In this document: one piece after another, positions 16,039 to 24,338 of the stretch
Layout of the letters: each line of letters opens with the position of its first letter
How positions within the stretch are numbered: position 1 is the first letter of the stretch
Assembly (NCBI RefSeq): GCF_019977195.1
Contig: NZ_AP024643.1
Span: 2,418,001 to 2,482,000 of the forward strand
DNA: 64,000 nt
Direction of reading: 5' to 3'
Source: Arthrobacter sp. StoSoilA2
GTDB taxonomy: Bacteria; Actinomycetota; Actinomycetes; Actinomycetales; Micrococcaceae
Program-made: the position numbers and the translations under genes
The notes under the pieces: generated by a model
The model's database searches: none
What the model saw: the letters and a program-made list of their open reading frames with translations, nothing else
Told to the model about the DNA's origin: nothing

Positions 16039-16784
16039 GCCTCAAAAACCAGGTGGTTCTGGTAACCGGATCAAGCGGAGGAATCGGCGATGCTGCAGTC
16101 AGCGCACTCACAGCCTCAGGTGCCATCGTCATCGGCGCAGACCGTTCCCCGAAAGAGGACCAGTCCCTGGAGGCATTCCATCCCCTCGACATCACCTCTG
16201 AACAACAGTGCGCAACGGTTATCCAGGACATACAAGCCAAATATGGCCGTCTTGATGTCCTCGTCCACGCAGCGGGAGTGCTCGGCCCCACACCGGACAT
16301 CATGGAAACAAGCACCGAAGAGTTCGACTCCATCCTGAGGATCAATACCACCGCGACCTTCACCATGGTCCGGGAGACCGCAAAATCGATGCTTGAGACC
16401 GGCACATCCGGCGCCATCGTAGTCCTGTCCTCAGTTGCGGCCAAAGAAGCACGGCTCAACTATCTGCCCTACAACGCGAGCAAGCTCGCGGTCCTGCATA
16501 TTATGTGGTCTTTCGCCGAATTGCTTGGACCCAACGGCATCTCAGTGAACGCCATTGCACCAGGACCGGTGAACACGCCCATGTGGGCTCAATTCGCCAG
16601 GGACTCCGGCCCGGACGCAGCAGCAAACCGGGCCAAGCGGGCAGCGCAGCTACCGATGCGCCGCTTTGCCGAACCCGATGAAGTTGCCCGTGCCATCCTG
16701 TTCCTTTCTGATCCCGACAATCGCTACATCACTGGAGTGTCCCTCGACGTGGCAGGCGGAGCACATCTGGGAATAGGAACCTGA
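16035..16784 (+). CDS. SDR family oxidoreductase
   Basis: 249-residue classical SDR with TGSSGGIG, LVHAAGVLG in place of the NAG motif, VVLSSVA with the Ser, and YNASKLA with Tyr-x-x-x-Lys. Its C-terminus is YITGVSLDVAGGAHLG. GGAGGG precedes the ATG. It belongs to the same operon as the Gfo/Idh gene upstream and the VOC gene downstream, under LacI control. It probably oxidises a sugar or sugar-derived alcohol. Confidence 0.85.
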   Translation: MSLKNQVVLVTGSSGGIGDAAVSALTASGAIVIGADRSPKEDQSLEAFHPLDITSEQQCATVIQDIQAKYGRLDVLVHAAGVLGPTPDIMETSTEEFDSILRINTTATFTMVRETAKSMLETGTSGAIVVLSSVAAKEARLNYLPYNASKLAVLHIMWSFAELLGPNGISVNAIAPGPVNTPMWAQFARDSGPDAAANRAKRAAQLPMRRFAEPDEVARAILFLSDPDNRYITGVSLDVAGGAHLGIGT

Positions 16785-16837
16785 CCCGCACGCATCCTTG
16801 AGCAGATATTTCGATTCAGTCAGGAATTAGAGGAAAA

Positions 16838-17302
16838 ATGCATACAGCAATCCGTCATCATCACACCGCTCTGCACGTTGCAGACTTGGAGCGCAGCGCC
16901 CGGTTTTACGTGGAAGGGCTGGGCTTTACCCGTTTGAATGAGTGGACCTCGGGCCCCTACGTCGGCGAGCTGTACAGCCGTCCGAACGTCAAGGTCAAAG
17001 CCATGATGCTCACAGCCGGTGATGGGACCTTTCACCTGGAGCTGGTCCAGGTTGAGGATCCTCCGCCTGCCGTTGATCCCTCGGAAGCACAGCCTGGCAC
17101 GGCACATCTTGCCTTCACGGATATTGACCTGCGCGAGGTCTACGCCAGAATGACGAAGCTCGGATACAGGGCCTTGTCCGAACCGGTCGCGCCCACGTCC
17201 GGACCGGTTGCAGGAGGTCTGCTGATCTACTTACTCGATCCGGATGGGAATCGGGTAGAACTGATTCAGCCGCCCGACTGGCGCTCGAGCGAAAATTCAT
17301 AA
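16838..17302 (+). CDS. VOC family protein
   Basis: 154-residue vicinal-oxygen-chelate enzyme. RHHHTALHVADLERSARFY has the first metal His, HLELVQVED an acidic residue, GTAHLAFTDIDL the second His and GNRVELIQPP the final Glu. It resembles lactoylglutathione-lyase-like epimerases. Ribosome site GAGG is four bases before the ATG. It is the last gene of the operon and is followed by a large palindromic terminator shared with the convergent ABC genes. Confidence 0.82.
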   Translation: MHTAIRHHHTALHVADLERSARFYVEGLGFTRLNEWTSGPYVGELYSRPNVKVKAMMLTAGDGTFHLELVQVEDPPPAVDPSEAQPGTAHLAFTDIDLREVYARMTKLGYRALSEPVAPTSGPVAGGLLIYLLDPDGNRVELIQPPDWRSSENS

Positions 17303-17306
17303 GCGA

Positions 17307-17338
17307 ATTGGCGGGCAGGGTGCACCCTGCCCGCCAAT
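17307..17338. terminator. Bidirectional terminator, perfect 32-bp palindrome
   Basis: The half-site ATTGGCGGGCAGGGTG is followed without a spacer by its exact reverse complement. It lies four bases after the VOC stop and 55 bases after the convergent permease stop. Confidence 0.85.
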
Positions 17339-17392
17339 GTTGCATTTACCGTGGCACCACGCCCGCCTGAGGACCAAACCTCGGCGAATAGG

Positions 17393-18253
17393 CTACCCCT
17401 TGACACCACCTGAGGTCATGCCGGCAACGAACCAGCGCTGGAATGCGAGGAAGATTGAGAGTACGGGGATGAAAGCCACGACGATGAATGCGGCGAAGAG
17501 TCCCCAGAAGCTACCGAAGCCGGTGGTTATGTATCGCACTATGCCGTTCTGGACGGTCTTCATGTCTTCTGTGGTGGCGAGGACGGTGCCCACAAGGAAG
17601 TCGTTCCAAACGAAGACAAAGATGAAGATTGCCACAGCAGCGATACCGGGCCGGATGAGCGGGAGGATGATGCGCCACAAAATCTGCATTCGGGAGCATC
17701 CGTCGATTGCCGCCGCTTCCTCGATTTCGACGGGTATGTTCTCGATGAAATTTCGCAGGAACAGGATGGTTTGTCCACAGATGATTGCCGTGTAGACGAT
17801 GATCAGCATCGGGTAGGTGTTGATCAAGGCGGTCTTGACGAACATGGAGTACAGCGCGATGAAAACCACGATCGCCGGGACCATGGACAGGACCAGAATC
17901 CCGGTCATCAGTGTTTCCATGCGGCGGCTCCGGTACCGCGTTGCCACGTACGCTGCCGGGATGCAAATGGCCAGGGCAAGGACGATAGAGCCGACCGCAT
18001 AGATGAGGGAGTTTGCGAAAAAGCGCATGTTGGTCGACGTCAGCAGGCCGATATAGCCCTCGGCAGAGAATGGGGCCGGTATCCACCTTGGAGGAAATTC
18101 CAGGGTGCTCGAGGCGGTCTTGAGCGAAGTGGACAGGATCCATGCGACCGGAGGAAGGACCACCGCGGCTGAGAGAATGACGTACGCCCAGGACGGGACC
18201 GCACGAATGACATTGCCCAGGCGTCGCTGGCGGCGCGGGGTTGTGATGCTCAC
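17393..18253 (-). CDS. Carbohydrate ABC transporter permease (MalG-type)
   Basis: 286-residue inner-membrane permease with six predicted helices. ENIPVEIEEAAAIDGCS is the EAA loop that docks the ATPase. It starts with GTG, overlapping the stop of the partner permease (GTGA). It forms the channel with the MalF-type subunit. No ATP-binding subunit is encoded nearby, so a shared MsiK-like ATPase elsewhere is expected, as is usual in actinobacteria. Confidence 0.9.
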   Translation of the reverse strand: MSITTPRRQRRLGNVIRAVPSWAYVILSAAVVLPPVAWILSTSLKTASSTLEFPPRWIPAPFSAEGYIGLLTSTNMRFFANSLIYAVGSIVLALAICIPAAYVATRYRSRRMETLMTGILVLSMVPAIVVFIALYSMFVKTALINTYPMLIIVYTAIICGQTILFLRNFIENIPVEIEEAAAIDGCSRMQILWRIILPLIRPGIAAVAIFIFVFVWNDFLVGTVLATTEDMKTVQNGIVRYITTGFGSFWGLFAAFIVVAFIPVLSIFLAFQRWFVAGMTSGGVKG

Positions 18254-19182
18254 AGGCTTTCCTTCCGTCGGAAGCGAATGGCGACGAGAGTCAGGACGAT
18301 GTTGACGGCGAAAAGAAGGATTGCCGTTGCTGATGCTCCGGAGAGATCAAACTTGTCGAACATCTGGTTGTAGACACGCATGGACAGCGTCTCTGTAGAC
18401 CCGATGGGGCCTCCTCTTGTGGTGACCAAAATGATGGTGACCATCTGCACATAGAGCATGAGAAGAACGACGACGACGGAGACGATGGTGTTGCGTAGGT
18501 AGGGCAGAGTGATATTCACGAACTGGTGCCAGATACCGCCGCCGTCTACCCTCAGGCTTTCGCGAAGCTCTTCAGGAATCGTTTGAAGGGCGCCCAGGAA
18601 GAGGAGCATGGCCTGGGGGTAGGACCACCAGGCTGTCATCAGAGTTACTGCAACAAGCGCACTGCCGGGTGATGAGAACACATCAGTAGGTCCGAATCCG
18701 AGGGATTTGGTGATAGCGGAAGCGGGACCGTAATTGGGATTGAGGAACCAGAGCCAGATTGTTCCTGCAGTGGCCTGTGACATCAGCCAAGGCAGCAGGA
18801 AGAGGCTCCGGACGGAGCGCTTGAAGCGGTGAAGATTGTTGAGCACGATCGCAGACAGAAGCCCGGCCGGCAAGGCGATAACCAGGGCGCCGAGCGAGAA
18901 TACCAAGGTTGTCCAGATGCGGCTCGGGAGTTCGGAGTCTGAGAACAGTCGGACAAACGAATTCAGACCCGAGAATTTCCCTATCTGGTAATAAGTCGTC
19001 TCGTGGAGGGCCGTCCACGCTGTGTAGATGAGCGGCCCCACAAAAACAAAGAGGAAGACGGCGCTGACGGGGACGACGTAGAGCCATACCATTCGATCCC
19101 TACGGACCCGGCGGATAGCATCGACGCCTGAAGGGGAAGCCACAGTCTGGCGTGAGGTGCGGGTTGGGCTTTTTGTTGACAT
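18250..19182 (-). CDS. Carbohydrate ABC transporter permease (MalF-type)
   Basis: 310-residue permease with about six membrane helices after a polar N-terminus. The EAA loop is IPEELRESLRVDGGG. AAGGAACACAG is upstream of the ATG. A strong hairpin (19201-19227) separates it from the binding-protein gene, which would let the binding protein accumulate above the permeases. It imports the sugar of the LacI regulon. Confidence 0.9.
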   Translation of the reverse strand: MSTKSPTRTSRQTVASPSGVDAIRRVRRDRMVWLYVVPVSAVFLFVFVGPLIYTAWTALHETTYYQIGKFSGLNSFVRLFSDSELPSRIWTTLVFSLGALVIALPAGLLSAIVLNNLHRFKRSVRSLFLLPWLMSQATAGTIWLWFLNPNYGPASAITKSLGFGPTDVFSSPGSALVAVTLMTAWWSYPQAMLLFLGALQTIPEELRESLRVDGGGIWHQFVNITLPYLRNTIVSVVVVLLMLYVQMVTIILVTTRGGPIGSTETLSMRVYNQMFDKFDLSGASATAILLFAVNIVLTLVAIRFRRKESL

Positions 19183-19200
19183 TATCTGTGTTCCTTCCGA

Positions 19201-19227
19201 GGGGAGCCTGATTTGGTCAGGCTCCCC
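19201..19227 (-). terminator. Intercistronic hairpin after the binding-protein gene
   Basis: A perfect 11-bp stem GGGGAGCCTGA / TCAGGCTCCCC with loop TTTGG lies 13 bases after the stop of the binding-protein gene. It has no uridine tract. It probably acts as a partial terminator or 3' stabiliser that sets the stoichiometry. Confidence 0.75.
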
Positions 19228-19240
19228 TGATATCGGGCGG

Positions 19241-20497
19241 CTACTTCTTGTTGGCCGCGTCCTGCGCGGAACGGATAAAGTCGTTGCCTGACGTACCGTT
19301 GAGGGTCAGTTTCTGCCCGGCTTGGGACAGACCAGTGGCAAGTGCGGTCCAGGTGTTGGAATAGGTGCGTGGCTCACTGTTGGTCTTGACGTAGGCTGCG
19401 ATGTCATTGACGGTCTTTGCCTCAGGCGTGGAGAAGAACGGTTGCTGGTAGGTGGCTGCCCGGGTGGGCACCTCACCGCCGGTTGCCATGAGGGCACCGG
19501 CTTCCGGCCCGGTCATGTACTCGATAAATTTCCAGGCGGCGTCGGTGTTCTTGCTGCCATTGCCTATGCCCAACGTCCAGCCAATGGTGGTACCTGTCGT
19601 ATCGCCAGTACTCGCTTTAGGCAAGGCCGTCCACTTAAGGTCCTTGTTCTGCGAGCCGAAGGAAACTGCTCGTTCCGTGCCCAGAACTGCCATGGCGACC
19701 GTGCCGCTCGCCATGCCGTCAGCTACTGTGCCGTAAGTGTCTGATACGACGTTGCTACCCAAAGCCTTTGCGTCCCTGAGCTTGGCAAGGAAGTTACCAA
19801 ACTCGTTGCCTTTGGCTGTTGCGAAATCCGCTTTCCCATCCTTGTTCCAGATTTCCTGGTCAACCTGTGTCATGAAGCAGTTGAAGAAGGTGCTGATGAT
19901 TGCCGAGTTGTCGGTGTCCGAGAAGCCGGTCCCGAAGCCGGTGAATCCTGCAGCAGCAGCTTTCCGGGCAACGTCGACAACCTGGTCGTACGTGGTGGGA
20001 ACGGTCGCGCCTATCTGGTCAAGGATCTTTTGGTTGTAGTAGAGGGCGCAGGTTCGGTATTCATAGGGCACGGCAACCGGCTTGCCGTCAGGGCCGGCAA
20101 GAGTGTCGGTCGGACGCAGCCAGTCAGTCACCTTGGAAGCAGCCTCAGGCAGCGGTGCGTAGACGCCGGCTGACGCCATCTGGGGCACTACGGGAGTGAA
20201 CATCTTGAAGACGTCAGGAGCCTGACCTGCTGCCGCGGCTTGCGGCAGTCTGTTCAACATGTCGCCAAGCGAAACCACAGAGAGGTTGATCTTGATATCG
20301 GGGTTTGCCGCCTCAAACTTGGCAATGTTTTCCTTGAGTGCCTTCGAGCGCGGATTCGCCTGGGTGGGATCGAGGAAGTCCCAGTAATTGAGCGTCACGG
20401 GACCTTTGGGTTCCGAAGCCGAGGGGGAGCAGCCACTGAGGGCGAGGCCGGCCACGACAGCTGTGACGAGCGCCAAGCCCCATCGCTTTTTGATCAT
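19241..20497 (-). CDS. Sugar ABC transporter substrate-binding lipoprotein (family 1)
   Basis: 418-residue extracellular solute-binding protein. MIKKRWGLALVTAVVAGLA then LSGC is a lipoprotein signal peptide with lipobox. VTLNYWDFLDPTQANPRS and KFIEYMTGPEAGALMATGG are typical of family 1 sugar binders. AGGAGAAATTC precedes the ATG at 20497. The promoter region has three regulon operators, so expression is tightly tied to the LacI protein at 9969. The substrate is unknown. Confidence 0.9.
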   Translation of the reverse strand: MIKKRWGLALVTAVVAGLALSGCSPSASEPKGPVTLNYWDFLDPTQANPRSKALKENIAKFEAANPDIKINLSVVSLGDMLNRLPQAAAAGQAPDVFKMFTPVVPQMASAGVYAPLPEAASKVTDWLRPTDTLAGPDGKPVAVPYEYRTCALYYNQKILDQIGATVPTTYDQVVDVARKAAAAGFTGFGTGFSDTDNSAIISTFFNCFMTQVDQEIWNKDGKADFATAKGNEFGNFLAKLRDAKALGSNVVSDTYGTVADGMASGTVAMAVLGTERAVSFGSQNKDLKWTALPKASTGDTTGTTIGWTLGIGNGSKNTDAAWKFIEYMTGPEAGALMATGGEVPTRAATYQQPFFSTPEAKTVNDIAAYVKTNSEPRTYSNTWTALATGLSQAGQKLTLNGTSGNDFIRSAQDAANKK

Positions 20498-20613
20498 GAA
20501 TTTCTCCTGTGAACTGGGTTGCTTATGCGGGAGCATGCCGTGCTCAATCGATGCCTACCAAACGTGGGCCACCGACGATCGGGAGGAGCCAGTTGATCAT
20601 CGAGTCTCTCCTT

Positions 20614-20627
20614 TGAGATCGGTTGCA
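20614..20627. promoter_or_regulatory. LacI-type operator (downstream copy, ABC operon)
   Basis: TGAGATCGGTTGCA lies in the leader 117 bp before the binding-protein start and 32 bp from the tandem pair. It is a likely auxiliary site for cooperative binding. Confidence 0.7.
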
Positions 20628-20645
20628 TTTTTCCGAAATTAGCAG

Positions 20646-20672
20646 TGAGATCGGTTGCTGAGATCGGTTGCA
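20646..20672. promoter_or_regulatory. Tandem LacI-type operator (ABC operon)
   Basis: TGAGATCGGTTGC (20646-20658) followed by TGAGATCGGTTGCA (20659-20672) is identical to the MHS tandem. It starts three bases downstream of the -10 box. Confidence 0.75.
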
Positions 20673-20675
20673 ATA

Positions 20676-20704
20676 AACTTAGGGCCGATGGAGGACTCTG
20701 TCAA
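20676..20704 (-). promoter_or_regulatory. Predicted promoter of the ABC operon
   Basis: On the minus strand TTGACA (20704-20699), 17 bp, then TAAGTT (20681-20676). The layout of promoter and tandem operator matches that at 8913-8971. Confidence 0.65.
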
Positions 20705-20746
20705 GGGAACCTTTGATGCGGATTTTGGAAGTGCCTGGCTCTCGAT

Positions 20747-20767
20747 CGGCGGCCCGTGCGGCCGCCG
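20747..20767. terminator. Hairpin after the DNA ligase gene
   Basis: 8-bp stem CGGCGGCC / GGCCGCCG with 5-base loop, 32 bp beyond the ligase stop on the minus strand. No uridine tract is present. Confidence 0.45.
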
Positions 20768-20798
20768 CCACACTGGTCGAACTCAACCAACATCCAGA

Positions 20799-22388
20799 TT
20801 AAGGCTCCTCAGCCAGGGCCCGGGGATCCGGCTCCGCCGGTGCGGGCGATACCTTTCTACCCCCTGTTGTACGGAGCAGAGCGCGCAAGGCCTGGATCGT
20901 GTCGGCTTCGGCGGCGGTCTTGTCGTCACGGTAGCGCTTGACGCGTGCAAACCGAAGGGCGATTCCGCCCGGATAGCGGGGAGAGTGTTGGACGCCGTCG
21001 ATGGCGATCTCGACCACGGTGACCGGCTCGATCCATACGGTGCCCGCAGTACGCCGCACCCCCAACTCCTGGAACTTTTCAGTCTGCCACTTCAGCAGCG
21101 CGTCGGTGATGCCCTTGAAAGTCTTGCCCACCATCACGTAATCGCCGGGTTCGCCGAACTCCCCAACAGGGTCCAAGGCTCCGAGGTGCAGGTTCGACAG
21201 CAGCCCGGCGCGTCGTCCTGACCCCCATTCGCAGGCGAGCACCACCAGGTCGTAGGTGAGCACCGGCTTTACCTTGATCCAGTTCGAACCCCGCCGCCCG
21301 GCGGCGTAGGACGAGCCCAGCGCCTTCACGACCACACCCTCATGGCCGGCGTCCAGGGCATCGCGCGAAACGCTCTCGGCAACAGCTGCATCCGCAGTTA
21401 CTTTCCCTGGGATGCGGTGATCGGGGACGATCCGCTCAAGCACGCCGATTCGTGTGGCCAGCGGCTCGTCGAGAAGGTCGCGCCCGTCTACGTGCAGCAC
21501 GTCGAAAAACCACGGATGCAGCAGTGTGGTGCGGGCCGCGTTCGCCCCGAACCGGGACATGGTCTCCTGGAACGGTCTGGGCCCGCCGTCCTCGTCGAGT
21601 GCCAGTGTCTCGCCGTCGAGGATCACATCGCGCACCGGCAGTCCGCGCACCACCTCCACCACCTCGGGCAACCGATGGGTCACTTCGGCCAGGGTGCGGG
21701 TGAAGATATGCACGTCGTCGCCGGCACGGTGCACCTGGATGCGTGCGCCGTCGAGTTTGTATTCCACGGACGCTTCCCCCGTCGTCTCCAACGCCTCGCT
21801 GGCACTGGCCGCGGTTGCGGCGAGCATGGGTTGGACCGGACGCCCGACGACGAGGCCGACTGCGTCAAGCTGTGCCGCGGTGCCCGTGATCGCCAGCAGG
21901 GCAGTCGCGCCGAGATCGCCGGAGAGCATCGCTGCGCGGCGTACGGCCTCGACCGGGCGATCGGCGGCACGGGCAACGGCATCCGTTAATACGCCCTCAA
22001 GCGCACCGGTACGAAGTTCCCCGAGCAGCACGCCGGCGATGAAGTTCTGCTCTCGTTCTGTGGCTTCCGCCATCAGGGTCCGAAGGATGGCGGCGCGTTC
22101 TACGGTCGACCCAGCGCCTGCGGCCGCCAGCAGCCGGTCCAAGGCAGCGTCGAGGTGGGCGATGGTGAGAGTCGTCTCAGCAGCGGGCTTGCCCTTGGCC
22201 GCCCTCATGCCGCTCCAGCCGATCCCGACTCGGCCTTGGCGAGGCTTGGCCGTAAGCAAGCCGACCGCCGTCGGGATGTCCGCGGGGTCGAGGCGCAGCA
22301 GCAGGCCTGCCAGTTCGTTGATCTTGGCGACCCGGGAGCGGGTGGCCGCGACGGCTTCCGAGGTCCTCACGAGCTCATCGAGCAGCAT
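20799..22388 (-). CDS. ATP-dependent DNA ligase (LigB type)
   Basis: 529-residue ATP-dependent DNA ligase, an accessory nick-sealing enzyme beside the NAD-dependent replicative ligase. Residues 1-190 form an N-terminal DNA-binding domain. EYKLDGARIQVH contains the adenylated Lys (KxDG). FDVLHVDG, HEGVVVKALGSSY and NWIKVKP are nucleotidyltransferase motifs III-V, followed by an OB-fold. Length and order resemble mycobacterial LigB. It is monocistronic here with no Ku or polymerase domain, so NHEJ is not indicated. Confidence 0.92.
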   Translation of the reverse strand: MLLDELVRTSEAVAATRSRVAKINELAGLLLRLDPADIPTAVGLLTAKPRQGRVGIGWSGMRAAKGKPAAETTLTIAHLDAALDRLLAAAGAGSTVERAAILRTLMAEATEREQNFIAGVLLGELRTGALEGVLTDAVARAADRPVEAVRRAAMLSGDLGATALLAITGTAAQLDAVGLVVGRPVQPMLAATAASASEALETTGEASVEYKLDGARIQVHRAGDDVHIFTRTLAEVTHRLPEVVEVVRGLPVRDVILDGETLALDEDGGPRPFQETMSRFGANAARTTLLHPWFFDVLHVDGRDLLDEPLATRIGVLERIVPDHRIPGKVTADAAVAESVSRDALDAGHEGVVVKALGSSYAAGRRGSNWIKVKPVLTYDLVVLACEWGSGRRAGLLSNLHLGALDPVGEFGEPGDYVMVGKTFKGITDALLKWQTEKFQELGVRRTAGTVWIEPVTVVEIAIDGVQHSPRYPGGIALRFARVKRYRDDKTAAEADTIQALRALLRTTGGRKVSPAPAEPDPRALAEEP

Positions 22389-22584
22389 GGCACCAGTCTG
22401 TCACGGTCGCCGTCCATGAACAGTGATTAAGCCCTGTCCAGAAGCGGCGCGGGCGAATGCCCGGTCGCCGGCCAATTTGCCGGCAACCCCCTGACTTGTG
22501 GAGCAATGCCTTGTATTCTCGTGGCACCACACCGAACCACGGCACCACCCCCGAACCACTTGAGACTTTCGGCAAGGAGAAATC

Positions 22585-22902
22585 ATGCCCAGCGACGACG
22601 AAGCACAGGTTCTGTCCCAGTGGAGCCAGGAACTGGCCCGGGCGCTGCACATCCTGGATCTTGAGGTTGACCAGGAACTTGTCCTTGATCTGGCCAGGAA
22701 ATCTGCCGACTCCGTGATCCATGCAGCAGCGCCGGTGACGGCTTTCATGGTCGGTTACGCTGCCGGGCTTGAAGCCGGGAAAGGAAGCCGGGGATCGGAC
22801 GTTTTACCTGCCGTGGCAACTAGCAAGGCGGCAGACATCGCCTTCAGGCTCTGTTCTGACCGGGCGGAAGGAAAGGGCTGGGAGCCCACAAATCAGTCGT
22901 AA
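22585..22902 (+). CDS. Small DUF6457-like protein
   Basis: 105-residue mostly helical acidic protein (ALHILDLEVDQELVLDLA; HAAAPVTAFMVGYAAGL). It resembles DUF6457 proteins of actinobacteria, which occur alone or fused to MobA-like molybdenum-cofactor guanylyltransferases. That identification is from memory of the family pattern. GGCAAGGAGAAATC is a good ribosome site. Neighbouring genes give no functional hint. Confidence 0.65.
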   Translation: MPSDDEAQVLSQWSQELARALHILDLEVDQELVLDLARKSADSVIHAAAPVTAFMVGYAAGLEAGKGSRGSDVLPAVATSKAADIAFRLCSDRAEGKGWEPTNQS

Positions 22903-22963
22903 GGCTGAGAACCCCTGACGGTAAGACTTGGCACAGGGGAGAACCGGACGACTCAGCCCGCGA

Positions 22964-22987
22964 AGCCGGTAGCCGGTAGCCGGTAGC
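22964..22987. repeat. 7-bp tandem repeat AGCCGGT
   Basis: Three perfect copies of AGCCGGT plus AGC lie just beyond the stop of the kinase-like gene and 62 bp after the small DUF6457-like gene. Confidence 0.8.
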
Positions 22988-22992
22988 TGACC

Positions 22993-23760
22993 CTAGAACA
23001 GCGGCCAGGGGACCGCCGGCATTCCACCGACCGGGGCCGGAAATCGTCCCGTCAGCCGGAGCCGAGCGCAGCGCGCGGTGAGCGATGCGATTTCTTCGGA
23101 AGTCAGCAGGTCCGCCAGATTCCGGCCCAGCTCGCTCTTCAGTCCTTCGATGACGCGATCGATCCCGTCGAGTTCCTCCGCTGTCAGGGCCTCTCCCAGC
23201 CATCCCCATAGCACCGTACGCAGTTTAGGTTCGCTGTGAAAGGTGAGTCCGTGGTCCACACCGTGCCGGTGCCCGTCCGTCATGGCAAGTATGTGGTTTC
23301 CTTTGCGGTCCGCGTTGTTGACCACGACGTCGAACACCGCCATACGTCTCAGCGCCGGCGAGTCCTCGTGCACGAGGGCCACCATCCGACCGTTTTCATC
23401 TTGTCCCTCGAGAACGTGTTTCCAACCTGACTCTGGCAGGTGGTCCGCTGCAATCAGGTCCACCGCGCTTTGGGCGGGCTGTTGCTCCTGCCAGAGTTGC
23501 ACCATCCCTTCGCCCAGAGGACCGTCACGCAGCCAGGTGCGCGGCACGACGTTCCAGCCGAGAACCTGCGAGACCAGGTACGCGGCCACCTCCCGGTGGG
23601 CGAGGGTGCCGTCGGGAAAGTCCCATAGGGGGCTCTCGCCCGCTATTGGCTTATAGACGACCGGCACGTCGCCGATGCTGCCGAGGAATGTGGCGTTTGA
23701 GGCCGTCGTGATGCGCCCTGAAAGCGTCAGCTCGGCGGTCATCAGGTCCAGCGCCGGCAT
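22993..23760 (-). CDS. SCO1664-type PI3/PI4-kinase-like protein
   Basis: 255-residue protein of the actinobacterial SCO1664 family. VVYKPIAGESPLWDFPDG has the ATP-contact Lys, FDVVVNNADRKGNHIL the catalytic-loop-like Asn/Asp, and GVDHGLTFH the metal-binding-like Asp. The ATG shares a base with the stop of the DUF3090 gene (TAATG), so the pair is coupled. The set phosphomutase, DUF3090, SCO1664 is conserved upstream of mycothiol ligase mshC in actinobacteria. Its biochemical role is not established. Confidence 0.85.
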   Translation of the reverse strand: MPALDLMTAELTLSGRITTASNATFLGSIGDVPVVYKPIAGESPLWDFPDGTLAHREVAAYLVSQVLGWNVVPRTWLRDGPLGEGMVQLWQEQQPAQSAVDLIAADHLPESGWKHVLEGQDENGRMVALVHEDSPALRRMAVFDVVVNNADRKGNHILAMTDGHRHGVDHGLTFHSEPKLRTVLWGWLGEALTAEELDGIDRVIEGLKSELGRNLADLLTSEEIASLTARCARLRLTGRFPAPVGGMPAVPWPLF

Positions 23761-24314
23761 TAGACCTCGGGCAAGGTGCAGTCGTGCCCGTCCGCATCCA
23801 TGGGGTAACCGCAGCGGGGGCATATCGGCCGCCCGGCGTCCACAATCTCACGGGTGCGCTTCGCGAACGCGCGGGCGGTGCCAACCGGCATTCGCACCAG
23901 CATCATTTCGGTTTCGTTAGTGCCGTCCTCAACAAGCGGTTCGTCCTCGTCGTCAGCATCAACGTCGATGAGGGGGTATGCCTCGACGACGATCTGGGCT
24001 GTGGTTGGGTCCCAATCCAAGGTCATGGCGCCGGTGCGGAACTGCTCCACAGGAGGTTCGATCGGGTCATTGTCGACGAGTTCAATGGGTGTACCCGTAG
24101 GGACGCTGAAGGGGTTGCCGTCGACGGTGAGGAGCTGATCGAGCAGTTCGTCGATCTTCTCCGCGAGCAGGGCGGACTGCTGCTTCTCAAGGGCAATACT
24201 CACGATCTGCGCCCCGGTCCGCACTTGCAGGTAGAACGTGCGCGCTCCGGGAAGGCCAATGGTGCCAATGACAACCCGATCAGGCCAGGCAAACTCGTGA
24301 ACGCGTGTAGGCAT
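23760..24314 (-). CDS. DUF3090 family protein
   Basis: 184-residue actinobacterial conserved protein (FAWPDRVVIGTIGLPGARTF; AIALEKQQ-like SIALEKQQSALLAEKI). The C-terminus PICPRCGYPMDADGHDC is a zinc-ribbon-like Cys/His cluster. It lies between phosphomutase and SCO1664-type genes, all reading leftward. Function is unknown; the conserved trio suggests a common process. Confidence 0.88.
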   Translation of the reverse strand: MPTRVHEFAWPDRVVIGTIGLPGARTFYLQVRTGAQIVSIALEKQQSALLAEKIDELLDQLLTVDGNPFSVPTGTPIELVDNDPIEPPVEQFRTGAMTLDWDPTTAQIVVEAYPLIDVDADDEDEPLVEDGTNETEMMLVRMPVGTARAFAKRTREIVDAGRPICPRCGYPMDADGHDCTLPEV

Positions 24315-24338
24315 GCCAGTAGTTTAGGCACATGACGT

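Noticed and set aside
20799..22388. DNA ligase as part of a bacterial NHEJ system
   Set aside because: No Ku gene, polymerase or nuclease domain nearby; domain order fits a stand-alone LigB-type ligase.
22964..22987. AGCCGGT tandem repeat as a regulatory or CRISPR-like element
   Set aside because: Only three 7-bp units, no spacers, located past the ends of two convergent genes; a simple slippage repeat.
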